Below are positions 12,493 to 25,116 of a DNA stretch of 64,000 nt, piece by piece. Each line of letters starts with the position of its first letter. The stretch's first letter is position 1. A model generated the notes under the pieces. That model did no database searches. It saw only the letters and a list, made by a program, of their open reading frames with translations, and was not told the origin of the DNA. A program made the position numbers and the translations under genes. The stretch covers positions 2,952,315-3,016,314 of the forward strand of contig BCKC01000003.1 in assembly GCA_001600455.1 (NCBI GenBank). Direction: 5' to 3'. This DNA comes from Endocalyx cinctus. Lineage: Eukaryota > Ascomycota > Sordariomycetes > Amphisphaeriales > Apiosporaceae.

Positions 12493-13229
12493 TTTATACA
12501 ATATAATGTAATGATTATGAGAAATCTCTATACAAATATATGTGTGTATAAATAAGTGAATGTGACAGTGAGAATGTTCTTGGAATGAATCATAGACCTG
12601 AAGATTTTATCAAGTCAAGAAATACACTTTGGGGGTGTCAAATCCAACACTTTACATATATATATATATATATATTCCCTCGAATACCTAGTCTATACTG
12701 TTTAGAAACAATCAAATATCTATTTGTGATATATTTGGCTTTGAGTCAACCGGTGTGAAATGCTCAATGAATGGAAGAACAAAGAGTGATTCGCTCAATA
12801 GTCCATTACCTTGCATCAGAATATAACATCTTAATATACCGACTTAGTTCATATACTCACTCTGTCAATGCTAATTATGGAATTATAGAGGTTTAAAGCC
12901 AAGGCTTGTATTTAAGCGAGCGCTAGTCAGTTAGCGCGTTAATGATACGTATTACCTGAGCTTGATGGTTTACTCCGTACTAATTTTAATAAATCGAGGT
13001 TTAGTGAAACTCTACCAATATTTTACTTTTTCTCTTCCTTTTCCCCCCAATGTCTAGATTAGGGTAACGTACCTACATTCACCAAGTTCTATGAAGAATA
13101 TCAAGAGGATTCTATAAAGCGAATCCTTAACTCTTCTCTCCTTTCCTTTTATCATATAGATTCTTTTGTTTCTAGGCGTTTCATTTGGCGTTTAAATGAT
13201 TTCACTGTACTAATTTGATCAACTCTGCA
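12493..13229. promoter_or_regulatory. Divergent promoter region, nucleotidase / disordered protein
   Basis: About 0.74 kb between two divergent starts, AT-rich, with a (TA)n run at 12655-12674, a TACTCCGTAC motif at 12971-12980 and a CT-rich tract at 13025-13055 and 13130-13160 before the downstream start. A shared promoter role is inferred from position. Confidence 0.5.
12655..12674. repeat. (TA)n microsatellite
   Basis: An uninterrupted alternating TA run of about 20 bases, in the shared upstream region of the nucleotidase and disordered-protein genes. Confidence 0.8.
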
Positions 13230-15962
13230 ATGGCGCAATCCGCCACAACAACAAATTCCATGGCCTTGAGCCAACAGGCAGGTCAATCACCTGCTTCATT
13301 GACATCTACTGATCTCGATAAAATTCGTGAATATCAGAAGATTGTTCAATTTCGAGATTCTGTAATCACGGGAAAACATCCTCGTATCAAGGTACCATCT
13401 TCGGTAGCCAAGTCTGCTCTTCCCTCGCAACAAACTTCTAACCTCGTTGCCATTCCATCCTCATCCACGTCGCGTATCAATGAACCCAACTCACAAGAAC
13501 CCATGCAATCTATACAAAATGGTAATGGTTTGAATGGTTATCAGGTGGATAACATACAGTCTTTCAAGGCAAATTCTCAGCAACCTGCTATTGCCGTAGT
13601 TCCGACTGCATCTACTGTCGCCCTCCCAGGTGGCGTATCTAACTCCTTCGCTCTGTCAAAGGCAGAGATCAATCCCATCCTACTTGAGAAATCAGGTGAT
13701 CTCATCAAAGCAGAGATAAGATTACAGAGACAACGCATCGAGAAATCCCTGAAAGAACAGGTTGAAATCCGAAAATCTTCCATGAAGACAGCTCTACACC
13801 CATCTGAGCAACTCCCTGATTTTGATCTGTCAGATATCTTAGCTAAAGCTTTAACTCTTGTTCAAGCCACAGCTGCACCTCCTATCACTAATACTCCCCC
13901 TAATCCAGCTCCTGTATCCGATCCGAATGACTCTTTCGATGACAACACATTCTATTCTAGCCAGAATGACACGCCTTGGTCCCAGTTGTCCTCGCGACCT
14001 CGGGATGTCACAGAAGATGTGCATATGCAGGATGCTTCCGCTGTTCCGTCGCAGAAGAATACAGTCGATAAGCCGCTACAGATCCCTACTCAGTATACTC
14101 TCCCAAGCTCGACTTTCTTACCTACCCAGCCTAGTAGTTCCGATCCGAACTCTTACTCGGTCCATAATGCAAGTGCTCGTCCTCCGTACTCTACGTTGAA
14201 CAATAGCAATCTGGCGCCATCTTTGATGGAAAACCGGGCAGGTCAAGCACCATATCACAGAGGTGATAATATTAGCCAATTACGCCAAAGAGATGATGTC
14301 GAGGCGCAAGTCATTAGCTCTGACAGCGGAGCTCCTAGTAGATCTGACAACTCTGGTAACACCGACTCGGACCAGCCTGCTGATCAGACACAATTGCAGA
14401 ACTCACACCATCCATTACCTAACGCTCAGTTTAGACAACGTAACTCGCCCTTGGTTCGAGCCCATGACCTGTCACCGCTCGCCCCCCAACCTTCGCACGT
14501 CTCCCCGCTAGCTACGGCTAGGCAGCCGCCGTTACCCCAGCCTGAAATCACGATACTTCCAGGCGCGCCTGCGCAAGTGAGGGCTTTGAAGCAGGGACTA
14601 GGTGCCGTAACAAGCCCGGAAAGCTCACCTCAAGGCGACCGAGGCAATAAAAAGAGAAACAAGAAGAAAAACAAGAGGCGGTCAGAAGGACATGCACCGG
14701 ACGCTCAGCGCTCGCCTGATATTAAGCCAGAACCTCGATCACCATCGCCGCTTTCGGCTCCACAATTTATTCGTCCGCAAAAACGACAACGTCCTGCTGA
14801 CAGGCAAGAACTAGACCCGGCATATGTCGATCACAGAGTGGAAAGGGCCGAGTCTAGGGTCTATCGAGAACGAGTGCCAAGCGCATCTACTGCACAAGTA
14901 GAAAGAATCCCTGTGGCATACGGAAGGGTGGACGATCCGTACCCACCCCAGGTACGTCACTCAGTTGCCCCCGTGAGCCACAGGCCCGAGCCATCTATAT
15001 ATGAAGAACGAAGATCAGACGGCACGATCGTGCAGTACATCCGTCGTGTCGCTTCACCTTCTCCGTATTCGACCTACTACAACCCCGGAGATCCACGACC
15101 CGTCCGCTCGACGTCTTATTCTGTTGTGAACCCGGCATACCGAGATGCTCCTCCATATCAACGCGAGAGCCGGGCGAGCATACGACCCTATACTGAGCGG
15201 GCCAGGTCGCGTTCGCCGATTATGTCAGAGCGACGTTCACCCTTGATGACCCCTCATGGCCCGTCCCGCATCTTAGTAGATGAATATGGACGCGAGTATA
15301 TTGAACCGCCTCATCCTAGCACAGTTTCACGTCGTTCCGTGATGCCAGCGTCTAGATCCGGTGCGTTAGATGTGGTCTATGAAAGAGCACCAGTCCGTGC
15401 GGCATCCCACATGCCAGGCCCTGCCACCTTTGAGCAAGATGGAATCATGTACCATCGTACATCTCCCGAGTTTGCCCCTCCCCGCCGAGTGATTACTCAG
15501 CCAGAGTATGGTGCAGAATTCAGAAGCTACCGTGAACGAGACTACTCGGTGCAACCTATAGGACCACCCGATAATGGCGTGGTACAAATTCGAGGGGCGT
15601 TAGATAGGCGAATGCCGGAGGAGCTATCACGAGACTACTTATCCCGAGCTACCAGCGTTCGACCTGTCGAATCGGCCCAATTATATGGTAGATTACAGAG
15701 CGCCCGGCCAGAGCCCCCTCCGAGACATTATGCGGCCAGTGTTCATCCAGATGGTAGAAGGGAGGTCGCGCCTCCGGTCCTCCGAGAGTACAGTGTTCGG
15801 CAAGCGGAGCCGGAAGTTTCCCGTAGAGGATATAGTGTTCGGCCCGGAGAGCGTTACTACGAAAGAATGCCACATGGCGAAGAACTAGCCTACGTCGATC
15901 GTCCTCGTACAGTACAGCAGGAGATTATATATGCGGACGAGGCTCCGAGGCCACTGTATTAG
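13230..15962 (+). CDS. Large intrinsically disordered basic protein, function unknown (910 aa)
   Basis: I do not recognise a named family. Single uninterrupted exon, about 910 residues, starting at the ATG in GCAATGGCG; an in-frame TTG upstream is ignored. Two N-terminal stretches look structured: a helix-like segment DLDKIREYQKIVQFRDSVI (about 29-47), and a charged, probably coiled-coil segment RLQRQRIEKSLKEQVEIRK (about 165-185) followed by PDFDLSDILAKAL. The middle is Ser/Pro/Gln-rich. A strong basic cluster KKRNKKKNKRR (about 473-483) is a likely nuclear localisation signal. The last 350 residues are rich in Arg, Tyr and Pro, with repeated short motifs of the YSVRP/YSVRQ type and RS dipeptides. 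A nuclear, possibly RNA- or chromatin-associated role is an inference from composition only. The structured N-terminal islands suggest a genuine conserved gene. Confidence 0.8.
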   Translation: MAQSATTTNSMALSQQAGQSPASLTSTDLDKIREYQKIVQFRDSVITGKHPRIKVPSSVAKSALPSQQTSNLVAIPSSSTSRINEPNSQEPMQSIQNGNGLNGYQVDNIQSFKANSQQPAIAVVPTASTVALPGGVSNSFALSKAEINPILLEKSGDLIKAEIRLQRQRIEKSLKEQVEIRKSSMKTALHPSEQLPDFDLSDILAKALTLVQATAAPPITNTPPNPAPVSDPNDSFDDNTFYSSQNDTPWSQLSSRPRDVTEDVHMQDASAVPSQKNTVDKPLQIPTQYTLPSSTFLPTQPSSSDPNSYSVHNASARPPYSTLNNSNLAPSLMENRAGQAPYHRGDNISQLRQRDDVEAQVISSDSGAPSRSDNSGNTDSDQPADQTQLQNSHHPLPNAQFRQRNSPLVRAHDLSPLAPQPSHVSPLATARQPPLPQPEITILPGAPAQVRALKQGLGAVTSPESSPQGDRGNKKRNKKKNKRRSEGHAPDAQRSPDIKPEPRSPSPLSAPQFIRPQKRQRPADRQELDPAYVDHRVERAESRVYRERVPSASTAQVERIPVAYGRVDDPYPPQVRHSVAPVSHRPEPSIYEERRSDGTIVQYIRRVASPSPYSTYYNPGDPRPVRSTSYSVVNPAYRDAPPYQRESRASIRPYTERARSRSPIMSERRSPLMTPHGPSRILVDEYGREYIEPPHPSTVSRRSVMPASRSGALDVVYERAPVRAASHMPGPATFEQDGIMYHRTSPEFAPPRRVITQPEYGAEFRSYRERDYSVQPIGPPDNGVVQIRGALDRRMPEELSRDYLSRATSVRPVESAQLYGRLQSARPEPPPRHYAASVHPDGRREVAPPVLREYSVRQAEPEVSRRGYSVRPGERYYERMPHGEELAYVDRPRTVQQEIIYADEAPRPLY

Positions 15963-18303
15963 TAATACTAAGTTTGAGAGGAAAGATGGATACGCCATTC
16001 CATTTTTCGAAAGTATGAACAGAGTAGCGAGGCGTTTTCATACACCTAATACTTGGGAGTTTATGGCGTTTTAGGCATATATTCTATTAGTTTTATAGGA
16101 TATGGGTTTTCAGCATTTGGGGGGAGGGGGGGGGCTACCTGTCTGTAATTACTCCTCACTAGATTTGAACATGCGTTGCATTGCATTGCCAGTTGCCGAA
16201 GACAGCGAGAGAAGTACTGTTACTGGGCGTTTTCTTATTTTCGTCAGTCACAATTTGAACGGAGTTCATGTTCCTGTTGTTGTTGTCAACATCAATCACC
16301 CTTAGGTAGCATTGTACTATTGTACGATAGTTTTCGGAGACGATGGTTGCAGATAATTGATAAATACATATATAAACCAACGCTTTATCCCCCCCCTTCC
16401 TTTGGAAAGTGGCGATGTGATCTCGTTTCATTTCACCTTCAAAACTACATAATCAGTAGGATTGCTGGTGATGCGCTTAACTATGCGTGAGAAAAAAAGA
16501 TATCTTTTTAAATATGCGGCTCTCCGATCGATGTGATCTACATAGTATAGAACTGTTTATTAGAGTTGGTAAGTCGAGCCGGTGATATATAACATGGATA
16601 TTAATCCCATATTACCTACTGATGTGATCCAGTGTATGTATCACGTATACCTTGTACTTCTACAAAATCTTCTAGCGCTTTATATATGAATATACAGTAG
16701 ATGTGTCTAGACTGGGTTATTATATATATTATATATATACCTACAGTAGTAGAGTAGACGCGGTTATTATACATATTAGATGTGTTTCTTAAGCTATAGT
16801 CGATTGGTGTTTCCTGTATGACATATGGTGGCTGTTGATATACTACTCTTCTAGCTTTGACTAGAAAAAAAGGGAAAAAAACCGAATTCTAGGCCCGGCC
16901 GTCGGATGAGTTAGGACAGAAACAGATCAAGTGCCAGGACTGTGTTGGAGTTTGATAATGACCCCTCCCCCCTGGTCCCCCGGCTCAAACTGCCCAACCC
17001 CCTAAACTCCTTAGTCTTACAGTATATCACGGTCCGTGGACGGAGGAGCCGCTGCGGATCCCGTAGATCTTTTGTGATAGCCAGAAGTTAACATATGTTT
17101 GCGTGGAATATGTATTATATTCATACGGTACATGTTTATGCGGTATGTATACTAGATAATCATGCTCCAATTTAGTTGGTAGGCTTGAAACTTCATTATT
17201 TATGTCTTTGCGTTATACAAAGTTTAGTACCTAGAAGAAATTGTAAGAAAATTATTCAAAAAAAAAAAAAAAAAAAAAAAACAAGAAAGAAATAAAGAAA
17301 GATTTACCTAGTGCGGTAAGAATACGTTGAAGATTAGAATAGTCGTAGTTCGTGGGGTTAAAGTCCTCCCGAGAGACGACACCAGCCCTACGTTCCACAA
17401 ATAAACATTACACCCTCGTAGCTTTTATACGTACAATGCACTCGTGGGCAGTACTGTAATGAATGTTTTATTATCATTACATATTCTTCTTCCTCTTCTT
17501 TCGTACCTTGGTTCCAACTTATAAGATGTCAATACACTAAGCACAAGCTTCGACCCGGCCCTGCCTTAGGCTCGAGAGGGGTTACAATGGCCCCGAGTTT
17601 GTTTCTTTGCGTACCAGTTATTTTTTGTTCTCATTGTCTTTGTTTGTCAAAGTTTGACGAGCCAAAGACCTGCTTGATAACGGAGGTGTCTTCCCATTAC
17701 TTTTATATATCAAGGAATCGTGGTTAGATAGAGTGGTACTGTAAGGTATACATATAGCTTAGACCACTCTGGACCCACCACACCGTGTGTCTACATTATC
17801 GTATGTATATAGATGATGGAATGATGTGCGTACAAGTACATAAATATATGGACGCTAAGCACATTGTGTATTCGGCAATTAAGCACTGGTATACTACAAT
17901 AGGTATAATTTGCATCTACTGCACCTAATCAGCAAAGTGTTACAGGTCTACGGTAGCAGTATGAGTGCTGAGTTCTTATATGGAATTTTATTACCATACT
18001 ACTGTATCATGTCACATGTCTTTGAGAGATTATATCTTCAGAAAAGGGACAAGCTGATTATGTAGTTGCAGAATCTTCGCATCAGCGGCTTGCGTGTACA
18101 TATACCTCTTACATGAGAGAGCTATTTTCGAGTTGTCGGTAGTTATCAGTCAAAGGAAGGTTAAGGGGGAGTGCGCATGGCGGGATCTGCTAGAAATGAC
18201 AGGCAAGCTTGAATAATATACATTAGATACACTTACATTGACAGTACGGATATATGGACCTAACCTAATGCATTATGCGTATTTTCCCCTTCCTGTGTAT
18301 GCA

Positions 18304-18327
18304 TACTATGTTGGATACTATGTTGGA
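18304..18327. repeat. Two tandem copies of a 12-bp unit
   Basis: ATACTATGTTGG occurs twice head to tail, followed by a third partial copy (ATACTA). Small local duplication of no obvious function. Confidence 0.7.
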
Positions 18328-18969
18328 TACTACGTATGCTGACACTGCGTACCGTACGTACAACTTACGAGAGAACAGAGCGAATAAAATGGGTAGCGCG
18401 ATAGGAGAAGTCGAGTACTCCGTATACTTGTACCAAACATTTCACATAATCCGGGTTTTACGGTGACGTGCCATTTTCGTCTGATTGTTCGAAACGTCCG
18501 ACACTCCATAGTACACTGCTGACACAGCTGAGGGACCTGGAAGCTGGGCATAATAATGACAGACCAGACATGGAACCTAAGCCGATCCAATGACAATATC
18601 CCGGACGCGTATGGAACTGCGTGGTTTATTCGAACCCGTGCTGTCCGTTGTGGCTATGCTGTGTTTATTATGGCGGCCTAAGCTCGAAGCATAGCCATCG
18701 AGGTAATATCCATATACCTGTTATAATTAATTACGAGATCTCCTCTTCGACATGGTGTAGGACCCCCATATCCCCATTGTACCGTAGGAAGTTTAGGTAC
18801 AGTAGGGTAGAGAAGTACCTAATGTAATAACCAATACATACTACTTAACTTGGCAAGATGGTAAGCTTACCATACCTGAGTTCTTTAAGGAAAATGAGTT
18901 CTTAAATTTCTATTGAATAGTTTCTTTCTCGCTAGTGTATTTCAATTTCAGGTCATTTGTACATAATTT

Positions 18970-19010
18970 TTTTTTCTCTCTTTCTCTCTTTCTCTCTTTC
19001 TCTCTTATTC
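18970..19010. repeat. Pyrimidine tandem repeat (TTTCTCTC-type units)
   Basis: Near-perfect tandem units of about 8 bases, flanked by T-rich tracts. No gene start follows closely, so it is probably a simple-sequence repeat rather than a leader element. Confidence 0.7.
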
Positions 19011-20611
19011 TTTTCTTTTTTTTTTTTGGATTGGAAGAATCCAGCTATCTGCTTCAAGCTAATAAATTTGGAAAAGATTTGCAAAAGAAGAAGTATTTAG
19101 ACTACAAAACAAGGCCTATCGGAATCATGGATATATCCTTGATACAATCTACATAATAGAATCTTAAAAAAATCCAGGGAAAAAACCGGACGAAGGAAAG
19201 ACGATGAGAGAGTTATTATTAATATACATAGCATGTCTTTCACAAATTAATCATATACATAGTACATTGTACTCTATGTAATATGTCCATATACGTATGC
19301 CCACGGGTATACTTGTAGATAAGTTTCTAAGTATGGTATATACTACCTTGTAGTAGGTACTGTATTTAAGTTTTTATCCTTGTACACTACTACTATTATC
19401 ATACCTAGGTACATATTTCCCTACAAGTAGTATATACTCTTATTACACTATCCTACTCTACTCTATACTATACCGTATCGTAGTTGTAATAGCTCTCCTA
19501 CTTAAAATTATATCATAGCAATTTACCTACTTATCTACCTAGGTAGAATAGTAGGACATGTATGCACTTTAAAGAATGGACATTTAACGATCAAAAAAAG
19601 AACTTAACCGCTAAACAGCAAGCAGATTCTCAAGTCCGCAGTTGAAAAGGGCTACACTAACCAAGACCAGGTTAAGTAGTACCGCGAGATAACCGCACTA
19701 TCACGGGTGCTACAACATCCACTAATCCACTAAAATACCTACCTAGCTGCCTAGGTAGGTACTTATACTATGTACATATAGATATTGGTCCACCGCGATA
19801 GCCCTAATATCTCTTGTCATTCGTTGATGAAAAGATAAAAAGATACTTCGAATGCACATTGACCTGTCGGGGCACTTGGAATTTGGCACCGGAGTGGGTT
19901 GTATCCTGTAATCCTGTATCTTATACATTAAGTTCTACTATAAGTCCAGTCCAGTACTACTTTGTAGGTAGTATGTAAATAACGGACTTAATATTTTTTA
20001 TGTTTTTTAAGGGATTTCAGGCTAACCATCTGACAGTCTTACAAGTCTTACAGGACACATTTTACAGGCATTACAGCGCATTAACAATATACATATAGGA
20101 CAACTCAACTCAGTGGACTGAGTCCAGTCCGGTCTAGCCCATAAAAAAAAAAAAAAACATAAAAAATAAAAGTACAGTCTGTTAACCTAGTTTAAAGTCT
20201 TAGGGTAGGTTAAGTAACTTTAGTAACTTAACAAGTTTACCTAACATCATTTGATCTCAATCTCCATCTCCATAACCTTCCCACTCGCCCATCAAATCCA
20301 CTTCTCCTCACCTCATCATCATTCTTCTTCTACCAATTCCCACCATCCCATTCAATAGTAATAAAATAAGTAAAAAAAGGTTTCTCGTTCTCTATCTTTG
20401 TTTTGAAGATAGGGAACTTATTAACCTCGTCTTTTTTTTTTTCTCCCTTCTTCTTCTTCTCTCTTCTCTTCCTTATTTTCTTTCATTTCTCTTCTTTCTC
20501 TTTGATTTCTCTAGTACTATTTTTTTTACTTGTTTCTTTTTCTTCTTCTTTTTCTCTCTTATTCTCGCCAAAGATACCCTCGATACCCCATTTTCTAAAT
20601 ATTCTGTCATC

Positions 20612-23600
20612 ATGCAAAAAATTGCCGCGAATATGGGGATGCGTCATTGGGGTGATCGAATTCAGAGCCCAGGTTTCGGCATGTCGACGAGACCGAATAT
20701 GAATATGACTGCAATGAACCCTCACCAGAAGACCGGCGCTCCGGGAGCTCCGCCTTTAAGTCCTTCACCCGCAGCCGACACCACCATTCACTTTGCATTT
20801 AACGTTCCTTTTGCATCTGACCTCGCTGGTCCTAATACCGAGGAGATATTGTATGCCACCGGTGATTCGGTTCTTCGCTGGACGCATCCTGGAGACGCTC
20901 CCGACGACATTCCCATTTACGAACTTCCCGTTCACGCCCAGAACCTAACGAACCTACAAATCTTGTGTCAGGAATTGACCAAGGGACCTTTACCCGTCGA
21001 AGCTCAAGTCATCACCACGACCCCGAAGCATGTCAAGGGACAAGTAACTACTGTTTCTCTGTCGGGTGCACCCGAGTTAGTACACAAGAGTCGTGAGACC
21101 ATATTAAGTGATACGCCCCTAGTGCTGGTATGATTTTCCTGAAATGAAGCAAAGATGACTAGACAATAATGTGACTAAACTAAATCCTTTAGCGATGTAC
21201 TACTGTCGATGTGGATTACGGCTTAATCGTCGACGACCAGGCTGGCGCCCTAAAAAAGAATGTTACCGATGCGCTGGACACCTTTTCAGTATACTGTGGC
21301 GTAGATATCTTTGTTTTAGGTCCTAAGCTTACCCCTACCGTCGATGGTCTTAATGGTGATGTTGAACTTATCCGAGATCAGCGATGGAGAGTGGCCATGT
21401 ACGGAGACATCGAGTCGACGGAGCACGCCAAGACTCAGATCCTCATCTTCATTGACAAATTGGTGCGATGCGACTTTATGACTCACAAGACGAGAACTAG
21501 CAGTGCTGACAAGTGTTTTTTTTTTTTTTTTTTATAGCTCGGACGACATCTCGACGTGATACATCTGGAAAGCACCTTGCATCCCATCATTTGCGGACGG
21601 TCTAGGAAAAATATCAAGCTGATCGAGTCGGCGACTAATACAGCTATCTACTTCCCGCCTTTTGCGCAACTCTACCGCTACTGCCCCCCCAACGCCACCC
21701 GCCGAAACCCGGAGGAGATCTTCATGACCGGCGAAAACCCTCAGGGCATCGAGCTCGCAAAACGCAAGATTCACGACTTGGCCAGTCGGGCAAAATTATT
21801 CATGAAGGATGGCGTCGTCGCTCCTTCCAAGATTGATAGCTTCCTGTTGGGTCGAATGGATAAAGTGCGAAAGATCATGGAGAACAACGGCACGTACATC
21901 ATGTTTCCGCCTCTAGCTGCCCAGCGTAATATGATCCGCGTTCAAGGTGTGGAGGGTCTTCAAATCGAGCGTACGATGAAGGAGATTATGTCTCTGGTAA
22001 GCAGCTGCACCCGGCCCCTCTCTTTTGGGTAAGTGCTTATTTGTTATATCAGGCTGGCCAATTTTATTACGCTTCTTGGTGGGTTCAGCAACCAGGTGCT
22101 TCATCGCTGCCGAATTCGCTCGAAATTCGAGCCTTAATTGCCGATATCTGTGCCAACTCGGATGCGGATATCTCCTTTGACAAGATGACATTCACTGTCA
22201 CTGGATCTGATGATGCTGTCAAGTCCGCTCTGATGGTGCTCTCTCAAATTAAGTTTGTCAGTCAGACTCAGCACCAGATTCGTGTCAAAATTGAACTCGC
22301 GAATGAGCACAAAGAATTTGTATCTGGCAAGAAAAACGGCAAGATCAACAAAATTATGACGCAGAGTATGTTTACGCTAGCCACTTGTTTAATCTCGATT
22401 TAAAATACTGAAATACTGACAATGTTGAAGGCAACGTTCAAATTATCTTCGATGGCTTCAGAGAGTACAACTTTGATATCGACGTCATTGCACCCACTTA
22501 TGACTCGATGAAGCAGGGGATGACCCTCGTGGAGCAAGAGATGCCCGCTTCAATCTCTTTCCATGTACCTGATCAGTACCACAAGCGTATCATCGGCATC
22601 GGCGGTCAGCATATTCAGCGTATCATGAAGAAGCATTCCGTCTTCGTCAAATTCTCCAATGCTATGGATCGTGGTAAGTGCATCCGCTTCGATCTACAGA
22701 CTTCGTATATAATTGTACTAACCCACGTTTCAGGAGGCATTGGTCGTGAAGACGATGATGTCAAAGTTGACAACGTCATTTGTCGTACGCCCGCTCGAAA
22801 TGCTCAAAACTTGGAGCTCGTCAAGTCTGAAATCCTGGACATGGTAGATAGGGCTGTAAGTATCATCGATGTTGCTTATCCATATACGATCAGATAAAGT
22901 GGCTAACAGAAATAAACCAGCATTCCGAGTTTACTTCGCAAGTTGTTCACGTCGATCGCCTTTACCACCGCCAGCTCATTGCTCGTCTGCCTGAAATAGA
23001 CGAGTTGGAAAAGAAGTGGAATTGTAAGATTATCTTCCCTAGCACTGAGCTGGCGAGTGACGAGGTGACTGTCACGGGCCCGGAATGGCAAGTACCTCAA
23101 TGTGCCGACGACTTTTTGGTAAGTTCACAAATTCTGGTTTGAACAAAGAGCCGTGTACTAATTCTCTGTTTTCAGAGTATGGTGCCAGAAACTCACGAGC
23201 TTGTCGTAGCTCGTAACCCATCATTGGTAAAATTCATCGAATCTCCCGAATTCGTGAACGAACTTGTTTCCAAGCTCAAGACTCATCACGAAGTTACTCT
23301 CGAGGTACACGAAAACCCGGATGAGAAAACGTCCGAGGGAGAACGTACTGTAACTCTCCTCTGGAAACTCACTCGAAACAATGCAGGTGGACTACGCGAT
23401 GCCATCGAGTTCCTTCTGCAACAGTTTGCGGCTGGAAACGTCGAAGTGACCGTTGTCAAGGGAGCCATCCCTCGCCCCAAATCGGACTCGTTTGAAGACT
23501 CGCTCAAATATTTCAACTCGAAGCTACTGCAGCATGCCCACACTCCGACCGGCACGGATTCGCCAACCAAGGCTGCTTTTAGTGAAGATATTACGCAGCA

Positions 23601-24003
23601 GCGGACTGCCACGCTCTTTGACAAGCTCAGAAAGCCGTCGCAGCTCCTCTCGTCTTTAGATCGCAGAAAGAATAGCTCGCATTCGATGAACACTTTCTTC
23701 AAAGGGTCGAGCAATGTATCCAAGTCATCCCTAATCTCAATCGAGTCGACACGCAGCTTTAACGCTGACCGTAACCCATGGAACGACAGTGGAGTAAACC
23801 TTCCAGATGACGACGGAAACCCTTGGACAGCCAGGCACTTCGCTGGTCCTGCGTTTGACAATAAGCTGAACCCCAACAGCATCCCCCACGGCGGCGACGT
23901 GACACCACGACACAACACCCGTGCGTCTGGTGATAGCGGTCGACCGTCGACTTCTCACTCTACCAATTCAGGATACCCCGGTCCCATTGGACCATTCCGT
24001 TAG
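20612..24003 (+). CDS. Multi-KH-domain RNA-binding protein (vigilin/Bicaudal-C-like)
   Basis: Probable cytoplasmic RNA-binding protein. Eight exons: 20612-21127, 21193-21462, 21538-21996, 22053-22365, 22431-22673, 22734-22855, 22921-23118, 23176-24003, joined in frame through seven GT..AG introns of 56-75 bp; product about 982 residues. Successive segments of about 70-90 residues show the KH pattern. The clearest is IIGIGGQHIQRIMKKH, with a proper GXXG at Gly575-Gly578. Others keep the flanking pattern but have altered loops, such as ICGRSRKNIKLIE (near 282) and LLGRMDKVRKIME. The C-terminal 200 residues are Ser/Asn-rich and disordered, with NPW repeats (NPWNDSG, NPWTARH). The ATG at 20612 follows a long pyrimidine tract. 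A relation to fission-yeast multi-KH proteins is possible, but I cannot assign the ortholog. Confidence 0.88.
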
Positions 24004-25116
24004 ATTCCCGTCTTTTTAGATGCTCTACGTGCAATACCCCCTTTCCGGCTGGATATACCCTGGCGTACAAATACCCCCCCGGTCCTATGATGCATCGGTC
24101 GGCTTTGTTTTTTTTTTTCCCACGCCGATCTGGATTTTTATCTTTGCGGGTCAATGTTTCTTATATCCTTTTCTCGCAGTTCTTGCTTGCCTTTTTATTC
24201 TCTTTTCTTTTCATTTCGCGGTGAATGGCTGGGTGAAAACATAAAGCACAAAACGATATACCTCGATTTATATGAACAGTGCGGTGCAGACATGATTGAT
24301 ACCATTAACTGCTCACGGCAGTACGCGGCGTTGCAGATGGGAGTGGCGAGTTTTGCCGCTACCTACAAGATACCACAAAATGTGAAAAGAACGGAGATTA
24401 CGGAAAAAATACCAGCTATGATTATGTTTCAACCTTATAAGAGACGGCGTTGATTTCTTTTTCCTTTTAAATTCGTTTCCCTGATTTTGCGTTAGTTTTA
24501 TTATCTATCAATTTTCATTCCGATGACGGAGTAGACATCACTTGGGGGTGGGGCCATGAAGAAGTGGCGACGATGAATAAGGATCTTTATATGACCGTTT
24601 CAACAAGAGGGGGTTACAATAGGAGAGCCAGAAGAGTAGTGTTCGAGGACAAAAATTGATAAGACCTCTATTCTTTTAGGTTTGCACGTTGCGGCTTGAT
24701 GGAGGAGCCGTGGGTGGTTGGGGATACTTTGTACGATAGATATGATATTGCAGAGACAAAGGCAATGATACCCTCTTGGTTCGGATAATTCCTTATGACA
24801 GAGTTTTCAGATATGAGTACTGGAAATCGAAATGCTGAGAAATCACAAGAAAAGCGACGTTGATTTAAATGAAGGTTTCTCGCCTACACACACGAAATTA
24901 CTTATGTTTCTTAGAAGCCAATCAACATATATATATGCTTTTTAAGTAAGATGCTAAAGTACTCTCATTCATGGAAGATATTCAAATAATTACTATCCAT
25001 ATATCTATGTGTTGTAAAATTCAGTGATCAAGTTTGTACAATTCATACCGCAGAAGAAAAAAANAAAAAAAAAAAAAGAGGTGTAATGACCAAAAAAATA
25101 TGTCCTAGACATTTGA
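24004..25116. other. Intergenic region, 3' of the KH gene to the tRNA
   Basis: About 1.1 kb, with no gene supported; the first part is probably the 3' UTR of the KH gene. An A-rich tract at 25056-25078 contains the only ambiguous base I noticed in the window (N at 25064), suggesting unsure homopolymer length in the assembly. Confidence 0.5.

Larger units (their letters stand above)
15963..20611. other. Long AT-rich intergenic region
   Basis: About 4.6 kb without a supportable gene. Contents: an interrupted G tract (16119-16134), an (A)n tract (about 17259-17281), a TTTCTCTC-type pyrimidine repeat (about 18970-19010), a 12-bp tandem duplication (18304-18327), TAGGTA-type palindromes (19530-19765), and a long CT-rich tract (20430-20560) just before the KH-protein start, typical of a fungal promoter/leader. 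Minus-strand frames here are unconvincing. Confidence 0.5.

Noticed and set aside
18600..18660. B-box-like GGGTTCGAATA on the minus strand
   Set aside because: No A box, acceptor stem or D arm upstream; not a tRNA.
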